Positions 14,401-28,600 are shown, numbered from the stretch's first letter. The stretch: 64,000 nucleotides of DNA from Sycobia sp. Sy_11 (GCA_018907035.1 JACCIC010000218.1:180001-244000), one strand, 5' to 3'. Notes: generated by a model from the letters alone, not told the origin. Numbers and translations: made by a program.

Positions 14401-14560
14401 AGTACACATTAATGAAAAAATGCTTGAAGAAGTTTCCTAATTTCAAAGCGCTATTTGAATACTTCTTTTCCATTAATTACTTTTTCCTATATATTCAAAG
14501 AATGTAAAAGTCATATACTTTCGAGAAGCTCCATATTCACTTTGTAAAGTATTAAATTAC

Positions 14561-14565
<5 letters not shown>

Positions 14566-14623
<58 letters not shown>
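14566..14623. repeat. (TA)n microsatellite
   Basis: About 29 uninterrupted TA units. Open frames of alternating Tyr/Ile across such tracts are artefacts. Confidence 0.95.
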
Positions 14624-14627
<4 letters not shown>

Positions 14628-15328
14628 CGAAACTTTTTAAATAATTTTTTCCGCTGTACAGTAATAACTATATAGTCTTTGAAACTTTATAATTACTTGA
14701 AGAAATATTTAGAGTTGTTCTTACGCACTTCGTTAAAATGCAGCATTGAAAAGTATGATTTTCATAAATGCTGAAAAAGTAGCACATCGTTTATTTTCTT
14801 TTCCGCTCTTGTTCATATTTTTTGTAAATATATATAAATTAATTTGTGAGACGTGAGATACACATGCTCGAGGGAAAAGAAAACAGTAAGATGCATTCTT
14901 TGACAGCCTATAACTTTTATATACTTATATGAAAATAAAGAGAAAGAGATTTTGCTTGAAAAAATCACAATAGTAAAATTTGTCATTCGGCTTTTAACGA
15001 ATTGCCTAATGATTCGTCGCAGTTTGTATTGCTGGATCTTCGAACCAAATTTTTTTTAAAATAAAAATTTCTCATTAATATGAAACATGATAATTTGCTG
15101 AAACGTATTAATTACACAAAAACTGACAACAATCCTTTAAATACATTCCACCATTTTTATAGATTACAGAGTCAAATTGTAATTCCGAATCAAAACGAAT
15201 CATTACAGACACATTATTTCTCATGTAATAAGTATTATTATTCTTAATTGATGAGATTTTGGTTTTTGGCTGGTACATATATACAGTTCGAACGAGGAAG
15301 AACTCTATTTAAGCTCAGTGATTGTTCA

Positions 15329-15382
<54 letters not shown>

Positions 15383-15723
15383 ACTGGTATAACGACCAAT
15401 AAACAAATGCGAACGGCAACACACGAGGAGCTTATATGATACACCTATTTATTTTAAAATATAAACGTGCGTCGGTGTCGAAAGTAACATATCAACCTAA
15501 TTAAAGGACCAGCTCGAACGAACTCTCGGCGAACAAAAGTATGCAAAACACAGGGAAAAATAACGATAAAATGCAGAATATCGCGTAGGATTATAGATGT
15601 GCGTAGAGGCTCTTTATTATAAAATCGAAAATGTCAACAAAAAAAAAGCCAAAATCATCAGCTTATTCGAATCGATCTCCATTCGATTTTGGGTCGATGC
15701 GATAGGTATTGGATAAAAGAAAT

Positions 15724-15728
<5 letters not shown>

Positions 15729-15780
<52 letters not shown>
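15729..15780. repeat. (TA)n microsatellite
   Basis: About 26 uninterrupted TA units. Confidence 0.95.
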
Positions 15781-15783
<3 letters not shown>

Positions 15784-18717
15784 AAACAACATTTAACAAT
15801 AACAAGAAAAAGTACAGTATACAAATTATTTTTCAAAATAATAATTCAGACGTTTACATTTATAATTTTTATTCTCAATTGATGATGCTTTAGAAGAAGA
15901 ATCGATATTTTGAAAAAGCGTATACAAATTTATATTTTCGAAATCGATAGGAATAATAGCGTGTGTATTGAAACTGGGAACATCTAAAAATAATTTTGTC
16001 CGGCGGTGCTCATGTACACGAACCAATAGTTATATTTCAGAAAGAAATGTGTCAGAGGATTTGAACTTAAGCAAAAAAGTGACAATAGAAACGTTAAAAT
16101 GCCTACTTCAGAAATCGCGAGCATATTATAATAGCCTCATACGTCATCCAGTCAGCATCGATCATTGATAATCGTAATTCATAGCATTCTTAATAGAATT
16201 TCATTACACTGTCACGATCTCGTTCATCATTAAAAGCCATATGATAGAGTGATATATTATATACGCATCATTGATACCATTCATACTCGGGAGCAGTTTA
16301 TACGAGAGCTTTTTGAGCAAAGCGAGGCACAATAAAAAAATACAGATTTTAGAACGAACACTAAAGTAAAGTAATAAAAAATTAAAACAAAACAATGTAA
16401 GAGAGACGTCTTTATAGAGGGCGAGAAAAAGAGGATGCTATCTTTTTTCGGAGATATTTTTTTACCGTCTAGAGTCAGCAGCTCTAAGCTTTCTATTGGA
16501 CTTTAGAGATGCCTATAGAATCGAAAGCACTGAAGAATTATAGATTTACTTCGAATTTTCGAGATCGATAAAGATTTGAGGAAAGAAAAAAAGATAACTC
16601 AGGATTTTCCGGGATTCAAAGTTTAGTGTAATGATTGTGAAGAACGAATAATACGTGTACGATAATTTTCGTTACTTGGAATACTAGAGACATCATATTA
16701 ATATAAAAATACACTATTAATATAAAAATATTCTACCAAATCATTCCAGTAGAATTGGCTCAAATTCGTGTGCTTATTAAAACCAGTTAATATCTCTTAA
16801 AATATTAAATGTCTGTTTTTAATACTGTTTAATATTTTTTGAACACAATGACGCATAAACTACACATTATTTTATTAAAATCTCAATTTATTAAAATTGC
16901 TAAAATCATATATACTGTATCTATTTTTTTTATAGTTTTAATATTTCTCAATAAAATTTAATAAAATATTGCAACAATCCCGTTTTTTACTATATAAACA
17001 AAATAATGCGATAAATCATTAAATGAACAAATGGCTCATTAGTTCTGTCTGTTATTACACTTTCTTATTATCTAGCTGTAGAATATACATTGAAAATTTT
17101 ATTTATTATTAGATAACTATAATTGAATCTCTAACAAACATTTTCTGCAAATTTGATTCTTATTTATTTATATCAGATAACTGATCTAGATCAGGCTCCA
17201 TACATATAATTATTAAATAATGTAATATATTCTAGAGGATAAAAAGATGTGGAGTGATGAAAAAGAAGTTGTAAGAAAGTTTAATATATTCTTAAAAACA
17301 TTACTTTTTGAGAAAAGATTATTTTGTATATAGACGGCAAATATTACAAATATTGCTCAAGTTCAGTTAAAAGGATGACATTCTGGATTTAAGCCTTATA
17401 TGTTCTTATATAATTATGCCCGTGATTTTATTGAGAAATATTAAAATCAAAAGGAAATATTGTAGAGGTAATATCAATATGGTTTTAAGAATACATTTAG
17501 TATCATAATGAAATTATGATTATTATTAATTTAAAAGCATTCACTACATATACATACGCATATTAAAAATTGAAAGTAACGAAATTTGTCACTATTCGAT
17601 ATTAATGAAAGACTGTTGTTCGGGTTGCCTTTTGTGTTTTTCCTAAGAAAAAGTAACAAAGTAATAACATGTCTCGATAAAATTATTCAGTCTGATTGTG
17701 TTAGCAGTAAACAAAAGAAGAAAAAAAGAAAAGCAAAAAAAACATTAAAAAGCACTCCCGCTTCGTGCGATCGCAAATAAAAAGAACGCGTCGCTTCAAA
17801 TGTACTTCTCAAGCACTGTAAATAATGTTTTAAGTATAAACGAATAAAATGCTAATTGTAAGATTACTGTATAAAGACTGACTAGGTTAGCCTCGGTAAT
17901 AAATTGGATTTTTGCGGGTAAAATAATGGAAAATATCACCGACGGCTTGCACATTTTAAAGAGGGTAGACAGAGGGAGAATATGTAATCGATGCACTCGA
18001 GTGCAATGATTATGCAATACTTTTTATATGTTTCTATTAGTTAAAAATGGTCTTTTTGTAATTATACAAAATTATTTAATAGGGAGCGTTAGTTGTGTGT
18101 GTTATTTTTTTTGCCTTGAAGTGATGAGCTAAAAATATGCAAATACTAGTCTACTTTGTGTATACAAGAAGAATCGCGATGCCATACTTAAAAGTGGAGC
18201 ATAGTATACTTTAATTTTAAATTAAAATTAAAACTAATTACTTATAAATTATATAGATCGCGTTATTGGTTTGGCTTAAAAGTATAGAAAAATTTTTATT
18301 TCATTTTGGGGCATGATGAATAATGAATAAAAAAGTATAATGTAACCAGTGCAGTTATAACTGAAGCGGCACTATTATCGTTATAACGTATCGATATTAT
18401 TTGAACATTGTATTAAGCCATTGAAAACTATATGTAAACTTTGTATATTCATTTACCAAGAAAATAAAATTAAATTATTCAACAACATTGAAAATTAATT
18501 ATTTCTTTCCGTTTATTAATTTTATTGTTTATATATTTTGCTATTTAATAAATTGTCTAAATTTAGTTTGTATAAAAATTGTATACTTTTCACAATTAAA
18601 ATCATTTGTAGATTACTTAACAAAATGTTATTAAACAATTAGAAAATCTAATATGTATAAATTTTGCTTAAAATACTTCTTATATACAATACATTATTCA
18701 TAAAGATTTAAAAATCT

Positions 18718-18723
18718 TTTATT
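18718..18723 (-). terminator. COMMD4 poly(A) signal
   Basis: AATAAA on the - strand 11 bases after the COMMD4 stop codon, in the context CTATAATAAAAGA. It implies a very short 3' UTR. Confidence 0.7.
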
Positions 18724-18734
18724 ATAGTACAAAA

Positions 18735-19776
18735 TTATTCCAACACTTGTTCCATCAGTGAGCGCACAGCTTTTAATTCTGAAACAAATATTTGTAATAA
18801 ATATTAACTTAAATTGAATGCTGCAAGATCATTCTAATGAAAGCTTATGTCTACAAACCTGTAAGTAATTCACTTAATTTTTCCTTTGACACATTAAGAG
18901 TTTTTTCTTTTTCAACATCTCCTGTAGTTTTTATTTTAAGCGCTATTTTAGCAAATGGAGATGGACTATCGCAAGGCACAACTTCTATCGATGATAATCT
19001 ACTTACTATAATAATATAAATTGGATTAATATCTTAATCATGGATTAATATATAAAATATCTTTTTATAAAATTAAACTAACATCTTAAAGATTGACTTG
19101 TTAATATAGTAGCTATTTGTGCACAATTATCAGTATGTAGCCTAGATATAATTGTGCTGTGCTCTCGTGGTAATCCTAATTGCTGTAACTCGCTGTTAAG
19201 ATCTGCTGTAGAGGTACTGTGTCTTGCCGAAGATTTGAAGATCATTTCTAAAGCAGCAATAACTGCTTTTACATCCTGAATTTCTTAAAATAATAAAATT
19301 GGTTATGAGATATTTCTTATCTTAACCTAATGGTCAATGAAATAATCTTAATAAAAAATTTTACCTAATTTTGAATCTTGCACAATTTGTTTTACCTGTT
19401 CTTGCTAAAAAGGATAAGCTTCAATGTACAAAATATATCATAGAAATAATAGTGTATCAAATTTAAAAAGCTTACAGTTAAATCTTCATCTATAATTGAA
19501 TTAACAACGATTTTTCCAATACTTTTCAGTTTTGATGATGACTAAAATAAACCATTAATTAAAATCAATACATACTATGATTATTAAACTAAATATAAAA
19601 AGTAAAACATTTCAGTAAAATACGAACCATTTGCGAAATGTTATAAATTTCAGCAAGTAGCCAGTCCGGACAATCAACATCTCCAAGAAATCGAAATTTC
19701 TAAAAACAAAATTTTATGAAAACATTCCATAAATTTAAATCAATAAAGATTTGTATTTTATATAAAGAATTACCAT
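18735..19776 (-). CDS. COMMD4: COMM domain-containing protein 4
   Basis: Seven coding exons: 19774-19776 (ATG only), 19628-19699, 19476-19541, 19365-19404, 19083-19283, 18859-19005 and 18735-18778. They total 573 bp, or 190 residues, close to the about 199 of vertebrate COMMD4. The N-terminus KFRFLGDVDCPDWLLAEI is diagnostic of COMMD4. The helical HN domain holds ALEMIFKSSARHS and LNSELQQLGLP. The C-terminal COMM domain ends in LKAVRSLMEQVLE. All junction phases agree and introns are short. COMMD proteins form the Commander complex with CCDC22/CCDC93 and retriever, which recycles endosomal membrane cargo. The donors GTTCGT and GTTAGT are non-ideal but are fixed by the homology. The gene converges on the unnamed + strand gene. 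Confidence 0.95.
19774..19776 (-). CDS. COMMD4: COMMD4 exon 1 coding part: initiator ATG alone
   Basis: The context AAAAATG|GTAATT puts the donor directly after ATG, and the next exon starts AAA TTT CGA. This gives Met-Lys-Phe-Arg-Phe, matching the family start Met-Arg-Phe-Arg-Phe. Confidence 0.85.
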
Positions 19777-19984
19777 TTTTATGTATATTCTTTAGAAAAA
19801 CTTCTAAATGGGAATGAACGCTTTTAAACTAAAAATTGATAATATTCTTTGATAAAATTTGTTAATATAATATACTGAATTTAAATGAAATTAACTTAAA
19901 ATAATAATATTATGAAATGTTATTTACAAATCGAAAGTATATACAGTGATAGTGACATCATTTAGATTTCTAAAAATGTGAGGT

Positions 19985-20115
19985 TATTTTTTACGTGTCC
20001 CAAACTCCCACCTGACGGCCAGCACCGATTGCCGAAGCCGGAGTGCCCCGAGTAAGTGCGCCAGCTGGCGCTAGCATCATCTAACACCTTCGCGCCAGCC
20101 AGGCATTTGCGGTAG
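19985..20115. promoter_or_regulatory. GC-rich patch upstream of COMMD4, possible promoter
   Basis: An isolated GC-rich island in AT-rich DNA, 210-340 bases upstream of the COMMD4 initiator codon. It contains the perfect palindrome GCGCCAGCTGGCGC at 20,058-20,071 and further GGCGC/GCGCC cores. It lies between COMMD4 and the next - strand candidate gene. TGGCGC cores resemble insulator or housekeeping promoter elements, which is inference. One frame on the - strand is open through it but has no homology I know. Confidence 0.45.
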
Positions 20116-20441
20116 TTTTAAAATTGCAAGTCAGATATATTTTTCTATTAAATTTTCTTTAAAAGATATGTCTTTATTTTATCATTAAACATATTGAAAA
20201 TAATTTCAATAGAAAAATGATAAAATTTCAACAAAATATCACATCATCGCTGTAAACTACTTTTTTCAAAATCCAAAACTCTTTTATAAGTTTCTCATAG
20301 AGAGAATATTTTCGAAATATTTGCTATTGAAAATGGAATTAGTTATGATAAAGGGTAAAGATATAAACAAATTTAACAAAAAATGTTATTAAAATAAATA
20401 TATATTTTATTAAAATACATATAAAGGGAATGAAATAATTA

Positions 20442-20706
20442 TCATAAACGAAGCTTAAATATGGATTTAACGAGTGTATAAAGAGTAACCTGAAGAACAA
20501 GATAATATCTACTTTCTTGACCTCTATCTCGCCAGTTTATATCAACTTTGTGCCAAATAATATGCAATTCACGATAAAAGACTTTAATATGCTCTAAAAT
20601 TTAGATTATAAAAGTTGCTTACAATTACGATTCGATTGGCTCAGCTGAGATCAATTCTTACAATCACCAATCGATTTAAAATTTTTACGAAGAGAGGCGA
20701 AGACAT
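20442..20706 (-). CDS. Candidate two-exon gene for a 64-residue protein
   Basis: Exon 1 is 20662-20706, starting with ATG and encoding MSSPLFVKILNRLVI, with donor ATT|GTAAGA. Exon 2 is 20442-20591 and ends in TGA. It contains FYRELHIIWHKVDINWRDR followed by a hydrophobic C-terminal stretch (YYLVLQVTLYTLVKSIF). The intron is 70 bp and its end reads TTTTAG AG C. In-frame joining needs the second of two overlapping AG acceptors. Use of the first would shift frame to an early stop. The many Trp, His, Asp and Arg codons are unlike random sequence at this base composition. The product could be a small mitochondrial or membrane protein, but I do not recognise the family. Confidence 0.45.
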
Positions 20707-20749
20707 TTCGGTCACAGATTTTTCCCAGAGTGAAATAGGTAACTCGGAT

Positions 20750-23700
20750 TATCTCCAAAAGGAACCATAACATAGATTTAGAAACTATATTTTAGAACTA
20801 CTTTAGTATCTCATTCTCGAGATGAGAATACTTTTTTATTTACAAATTAGCATATACTTTCTTGTATTTAAATTGGGTGTACTATATTGTTAGATCGATT
20901 TTTGTAATAAAAATCTCAACTTTTTTCCCTGTGTCTTTTGAAAAAATAATCGGAATTAAAACAAAAAAAGAAAAGTTTGATCCATTTATTCGCATCGATA
21001 GGGCATCGTTCGTTAAAGTGAGGCAATTTGGCGAAACTTTAATTGGCAATACGTATATGGGGACTTGTATTTTTATTACTATATAAATTTTGATAGATAT
21101 AGAAACTTTCTAAGAGTAAACCATAAGAGTGCAAGAGCATATGAATTATATTATTCGCACGAAATAAAAACTGAAATGACGTCGGTATACACTATATTCA
21201 CGTAAGGTGATATGTCGAATAAACATTCATGCCACACCTTTGCTCACAGTCGTAGACAAAATTGACTCCGATGTATCAGCTTCTCAAAAATATAGAGCTG
21301 GACACAGGGAGATATTTTGTACGTGACGGCAATTCGTAATGTAATAATTATATTCATTAATTTTTTGGCTACTTTGGCCACTATTGGACCGTACGTCCTT
21401 TAATTTCTCATCGAAGCAACTTAGTTATTATATTATCTTTATCATAACCGCGCGATAGCCTTTTTTAAATACTATATAAATCATGAAGATTCTCGGTAAA
21501 CCATCAAAAAACTACAGTCCAAGAGCTTTCTGGACAATGCAATTATCTAGACTAGCATATTGAAGTAGATTCGCTGCGAAAATTCATTGTTCGATTATCG
21601 TTGGACATTAAAAATGAGTGTCGTTATCATAAGGTTCTTTTGAATTTCTCGGGGCAGCCACAGTGGATGTGCTTTCGTTCACGGCTCGTTACAGAAAATA
21701 GTAAGCAGCCAAATTAACATCTGTAGTACAATAAATACAAACAATAAATTCCTTATGTAATGCCGCGTAATATTTTTTTATGTGAATTCGGGACGAATGA
21801 AACGACATTCATTATATGGTTGTTAAAGTCACATGCTACACGCGCGTTAGATTTAGATATTTTTAACGAATTTTTAAAGCAACGATATTAAGTTACAAAA
21901 TGTCATTGCTACTGCTTGCTATTAATCGTTTTCATTTGTACGAGAGCTATGATTCCAACGAACGAAAAGCTGTTCTGCATTTCTTTTCAAAACAACCCGA
22001 GCACGATCTGCTTATTTTCAGAACTGTTTAGATTTTCTAAATATTCCAAATCGTACTTTAATTAAATCAATCTATATTAATATTCTATTAAGTCCTACAA
22101 AACATGGTAACGTTCAACAACAAAATCAATAAAATTTATAAATGTACAATTTTAAAGAAAATTTCAATATTTTTTATCGAAATGAAATTTATTGCAAGCA
22201 TATAATTTTTTTCCAACACTTATAGGATAGATTTACAACTTCTAAAGTTATTAAACTAAACTTAGGACGTATTGAAGATGTGGTTGATAAACAATTTTTT
22301 CAGAAAATTGAAAAAAGCATTGCTCGCTATTGTATTAATATAATTCGATACTTGCAATTGGAACGAATGAAAAATTAAACCTGAGATATTTCAATTGCTT
22401 GGAATTTGTAATATAGGTAATAAACTATACGTGTAGGCGCGTGTGCATGTGTATCTAATAAGTTGTCTAATATATTCATATATTTGTATAAAACATACTA
22501 CATAATATAAATAATACAGTTAATTTAATTGATTTCATAATAGACCTTTTAATTTACTTTTAAAAATTAATTTAACATATAAAATAAATAGTTGAAAATA
22601 TTACATTTATATTACATTTACTTACATTTGGAACTGAGTTAATTTTTCTGGTAATACAATATTACTGTAAGTAGACTTTTATTTATTTATTTACTTTCAT
22701 ATTATATATTAAAAGATCTTCTTTGTTGATTTTCAATTTAGTTTAAGATGTTAATACAATATGGTATATATGTACCATTTTTATTTTTATAGTTATCTAC
22801 ATGAAATTTATAAAAAATTATACCTTTGTTGCGATTGGCACATAAATTTTGTTACTGACGTTAATTAAGGATAACTAAAAAACTACGCATTCCGAACATG
22901 GGTGCATTGTACGTAAAATTGTTTGGTTTTTTTTTTCAAAATCTGGAGACAGAATTAAGGATGCTCATTTAACAAAAAGACCAACCTTCAAATGACTTTC
23001 AAAGTTGGTCCTCTCAAAGTTAAAATTATTAGTACAATTGAATGGTCTGTATTATATTAAATAATTTTTCTGCAAACATTTTTTTTATATTTTGCTTATT
23101 AACGGATAGAGTTTATAGCATCAATTAAAATGTCTCCAGAGTGTTGATTTTGTAGGTTAGTTTTTCAATACGCTAGCTAGTAGTCTTTAAATGTTTTCAG
23201 TATAAAGAGTACATGGATTTTTTTCAAATTTAGATACATTCAGAATATTTTCCTACAATTATATATTATAATTTTAGTCAAGTACATTCTAAATCTAAAA
23301 GAATAGATAATGATTACGAATGAAGTTCCATTCTTTTCACAAGTAAAAAAATTTAATATTACATAAAGAGAGAAAGAAGATCTTTCATTAGTGTTTAATT
23401 TTTAATAATATGATTTTCAGTTTTAATTACATTATAATTAAAAGATAATAAAAAAATTTTAATTATATATAAAATGTTTGATAAGAATATATAATCTAAT
23501 TTGAATACTTAATAATACAGAATTTTTCATTGTCACACGACTAGCTTCTGGCTTCGAATACTGAAGTTACTTCTTCAGTTTTTTTATGTGTTTTCAGCGA
23601 CAATCGTCGCTGAAAAAAGAATTAATTTATAAAAAAAAATTTCTCATATATCTCCTCAACTTACGATATTATAATTTTCAGCACGAGACTGAAGTCAGCT

Positions 23701-26700
23701 CTATAAATAAATAAAGCCACATAATTATGGCAGAAAATATATCATTTGGTGCAGAAAATCGAGAGGGTTCAATATATAAGAATAACAATGAGTATATAAA
23801 ATGATTGAAGTACTGTAGACACATATATTTCTCTTTTTTTTATACAGTATACATCGATATGCGAACAAGAATAATTTTTCTTAATCTGGTTTCTTAAAAT
23901 CCCCTTTTGTGCACGAATCTCGCAAACTTATATAGAACAACGTAAATAATATGTCTTCAGTTCTGTAATTCATCACACGTAAGCCTAATTATATTTACAT
24001 TGTGCACTCGACGAACTTCCTGATCATTTTTTTTGGTCTTTTTTTGTCTTCGCTTTAAAACAACCCTTGGAATGTTTAGCTATATACTCTTGTAATCAAG
24101 GGCAAACTGTATCCAATTTCCAAATCAATCTTATCTTATTGAAATGAATGAATAGTCATTGGACGGTATGTTTAAAATTTTATCAAAGGTCGTCATGCTT
24201 GATTATGAGTATAATAATTGGATGTATGAGATTTTGGGTTAGTTTAAAAGACAATTACAATAATAAAAAAAAGATTTTTTTGGATCAGCTCTTTAATGAT
24301 TTCTTATTTCCATTAATAAAATATTTATAGGCATTTGGAATACGTAGTAGTAGATAGTAGCACCAAAAATAGTTCCACGCATTTCTCTGTATATCCATCT
24401 CTTTTTAAGTAAAATAATCTATATAGATTAACGAGGTACTCGATTTTTCACGCAAGTCTAATGCCCTCCGTCTCTTACGACGTTTTGATTGCATTGAATA
24501 ATTATCATTTAAATCATAACAGTCCAGTCGGTTTCGTTTACATTGTATTAAATTAAGGATAAAATATTTTAGCCTTTCCTTCGTTCTGCTGCGAGCTAAT
24601 ATTGGTTCGATTTGCGCCTTTCATTTGCGTCTCTTTAACATTATATTTATTAATTTTTACCATACTTTAGTCATGAGTTTCTAGTTTGGTACACACTACG
24701 TTTTTGACACATTTCAGCAAGAAAATATAAGGAAGGATAAAACATTTCTTTTACTCTCTAACGAATGGGCTACAGGCTAAAAATACACATATATTCCTCA
24801 ATTTATGGGACATATTTTCACGCGGTCACTTATTCACGCGTTAAATTTATCTCAATTTACGCGAAACTTTATATGGGCGCCTGCGCATCTACAGGATTTT
24901 TATTCGCGCATATCAACAATATGCGCGGAACTGATATATTCGCATAAATTGATTTATATAAACGTATGCAACTCAAAACACTGATTATCGTAATTAATAA
25001 TTCTGGAACTTCTTAAACATTTTAGATTTTTTTCCAAACTACAGTCTGAGCCCCTTAGTCTAAGTGATTAATTTCGTAAACAATTTATAAAAACGCATCA
25101 AATAACAATATTGAGGCTGATATAAGTATTTAAATTTAAAATGTCCAGATGTTCAGAATTTGAATCGATTAGAATTTTAATGTCACATTGTTATTCGAGT
25201 AATTTGAGGTTGCCGTCTTGTATAATAGGATTTAAATCGCGCTCTAATATGTTCGAGTCTTACGGATCTATATAGAATCTAGATATCGTATCAGAAGAAT
25301 TAGAATGTTCCAGGAACTGGAATACGCCATATATGATTCTAATATTGCCGAGCTTCGGGACACTCCTGAAATTCCGATCCTGCGAATTGTTAAGATTCCT
25401 ATATATCCGGAAATCCGGATTGTCCCTCAACTAATTGAAAATCTTGACAATTCGTACAAAACATATACAATAGACAATTAACCATGTTTTTTATTTAGTA
25501 ATAGTAATAGTATTTAATAATTATATTGTTCGTTGAACTTTACAACAAGTGAAGTATTACTGATAAATTGCTCGTTATTAAAAAGAAAAAAAGGAAAAAC
25601 ATTTATTTGTTTTTTTTTCTCACTGCTCTACATCATAAAGGTTGGATTAATTACCTGTCGACTGAAAAATAACCGAAGTCTTTGGATTTTGACTTGTAAA
25701 CATTGTAAATTAACAGGAGGAAGGTAGCTTTATCGATGTTCGCCTATATAATTGAAATATTATCGATATATGACAATGGAGATGTGCGCGCGAATGCTAT
25801 AAATGCGCGTTTGTATATACACGATCGGTATTTGTTCATAGAGCGTACCGCGAATAGTTAATTTCCATTTTATTACAAGAAGTATGCACATCGAAATACA
25901 GCGGTGGTATAATAGCGAATCGTTTATTCTCTATAATTCTTATATTGGAGACCGTAGAGAGCGAGCGTAAAGAAAGTCACGTCATTGATCCTCGCATCCA
26001 GCGTTTACGAAATTTACTTATCACGTTATTACTTGATTCGAATCAACATGAGCAAACGCATGCTAATGTAATTTTTTTAGCGTGAAGTTATATGCGTGAA
26101 AAATTTAAGAGATTAAAAAATCCTGTATAGATTTCGTTCTAAAAATACTTTTCAAAACAATGGTCAATTATTTCGTATTCTGTATTTATTATATATCTAA
26201 AAAACATGGATTATAATGCTTGTTCAAACGAACTGTAATTTTTTTTTTTTGCTATGGCTCTTAATAAAAGGGAATACTGGGTATATGTAGTCAGAAAGAA
26301 TTTCATTATGTTAATATGAAAAATCTACCATTTTGTTACTATTTTCGTAATACGATTCGGATAATGACAGCTTGTTTATAAGTTTTTAATGATGTATAAG
26401 TCGACGTCACTGGTCCTACTGTCGATATTCGTTTAAAAACACAACTTTTTAAGATAATTATCATTGCGACATATTCATTATTTTTCTTCGTAACCCTAAC
26501 CATGTCATATTTTTAAAAAGCTGTAGATTATAAGATGAATAGAGTTACGAGAGAGTATAAACGAACCGCCGTCAAATACATGCTCTTATTATGCGAAAAC
26601 GATGCTCGATTATACCACTTTTATCAAATTATATGAACCATGAAAAACTGTTTATTTAACGTAAAAAGTATTCTATTACATTGAAGAATGTAAATAGTTT

Positions 26701-26732
26701 ATTTGTCACGAATCCATGGTCTTCCAAGTTTG

Positions 26733-26789
<57 letters not shown>

Positions 26790-27227
26790 TTACAATAAGA
26801 CTTAGATTTATTGTTCATTATGCACGCAAAGTTTACATCTATTTAGAAACATCATAAAAATCAACAATACTTTTAGGCTTCGTTTGATGATTCAAGGATT
26901 ATAGGTTTCCAAACTAGAAATTGGTTCCAATAAAACTTAAAATTACTTTTTATTGAAAAGCTTCTGAAGACTAATAATATTAAATCATTCATTTTGAGCA
27001 AAATAAATGACTAAAGTATGGTATCTGTGATTAAATTTTCGATATGAAACATAGATTCAGGAATAGAAGGTTTTCATTTGCTTTTCGTTCACTATGAATA
27101 TAGTTTTATTTTCAACATTTAGAGAAAAATATATTACTTGACCTTTCATATTTCATGTCTAGATAATATATGTTATGAATAATCTCTTTCTAATTTTCTT
27201 TGTTTCTCATATTTGTAGTTCATTTTC

Positions 27228-27296
<69 letters not shown>

Positions 27297-28600
27297 TTTT
27301 ACATAAAATGCTCTGAATATAACTTTCCACTGTTCCTTTGTATTACATAGATTATTTTGATTCAGGATAATATTTATACAATTCTTTTATAAGGTTATCT
27401 ATTATAACGAGGCCACGAAAGCAAAAAAAATTTTGTAATATAATTAGTCATAATTATATTCAAAAATTCCTGAGTCGAAGCACATTTTAGTGTGAATTTA
27501 TCGAGAAAATAAGTAATTAAGTTTCTCTTAGATTAAGGGGCCATTTCTTTTGAAGTTCTATTACCATACTTTTTTTGCGACTTATTTTCTGTCAGGAAAA
27601 AATTAAATTATACAAACTTGAATTTTTATCCCATTTTTATCTTATATTTGAACAATAAATACAATTCTTTTGGAGTAAGAATATTTTTTGTTTCTTTGTA
27701 GAGCTGTTAAAGAAGATTGTTTAAAATAAATTACGTTACGGAATGATAAGTTGAAAAATAAACAAGAAATTGTACGTGTTCTTTTGTTTGCCCGCAATAT
27801 TTTTCACTCATATGTTAGCGCGGTGTCAATCATCTCTTTTGTGGTCTGCTTCCAGCCGCCCGCAGCAATTACTTACTTCTCTAAAACAGAAAACGGAATC
27901 TCGTTATTTCTTTTGCACTTATAAACATAGCAATTGAAATTATTGTGTTTAATGAGGAATGAGAAAAGGGTGGCACATTGTTATAAATTCATTTCTGATT
28001 GATAATTATTTGAACTTATCTTTTTGGAGAATTTTTTACAGAGTAAATATAGAGTTCCAACAATTTTTTAATAGTGTTTTTTGTATACCGTAAATAAGAG
28101 TAATAAATTAAGATAAGGCCTCAGAAATGTTATTTATTTACAGTAAATATTTTAAAAATTAGTACATGAATATGCAAGAATTAAAGCAACCAACATAAAA
28201 AATTTTGATCAATTAATATGTAGCTGTTTATAATATTTTATGTTGGTAAGTAGCTAAAAGCATATGATATAATTATATATTAGTACGAAATAAAAAGATG
28301 AATAATTGAATTATATAAATTATTGAAGGTAGTGAAAACGAATACATTATTATTGTATACAAATGTTATTTATAATTTTTTACTTATACAGCATTTAGGG
28401 TATATAAGAAAAATAAATGGCATTTATAAAAAAGCTATAAAGTATTGAATCAGGTCTAATGTATCTATTAAATACGACTATAATTTCATTTAGGAACCTG
28501 TTTTTTATTTACGTATGCGAAGCTTCTCGTAAAATATAGTACGGGTCAGAAAGACGAAAACTTAATACTGTTTAATTTTCCAAGACCGTCTTCGTATATT
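20750..28600. other. AT-rich stretch without recognised genes
   Basis: Low-complexity AT-rich DNA. (TA)n tracts at 26,739-26,784 and 27,233-27,292. Short open frames lack splice sites and homology. Confidence 0.6.
27233..27292. repeat. (TA)n microsatellite
   Basis: About 30 uninterrupted TA units. Confidence 0.95.

Larger units (their letters stand above)
11490..18717. other. Gene-free stretch, possibly including a long 3' UTR
   Basis: No coding exon found between the TGA at 11,489 and the end of COMMD4. Several AATAAA sites lie on the + strand. The last, in an AAGAAAATAAAATTAAA context near 18,460, looks like a typical mRNA end and would give a 3' UTR of up to 7 kb. Extended 3' UTRs are common in insect neuronal genes, but nothing here proves one. 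Contains (TA)n at 14,566-14,623, 15,331-15,378 and 15,729-15,780. Confidence 0.35.

Noticed and set aside
15244..15444. Open frames of alternating Tyr and Ile at several sites
   Set aside because: These are (TA)n microsatellites read through and not proteins.
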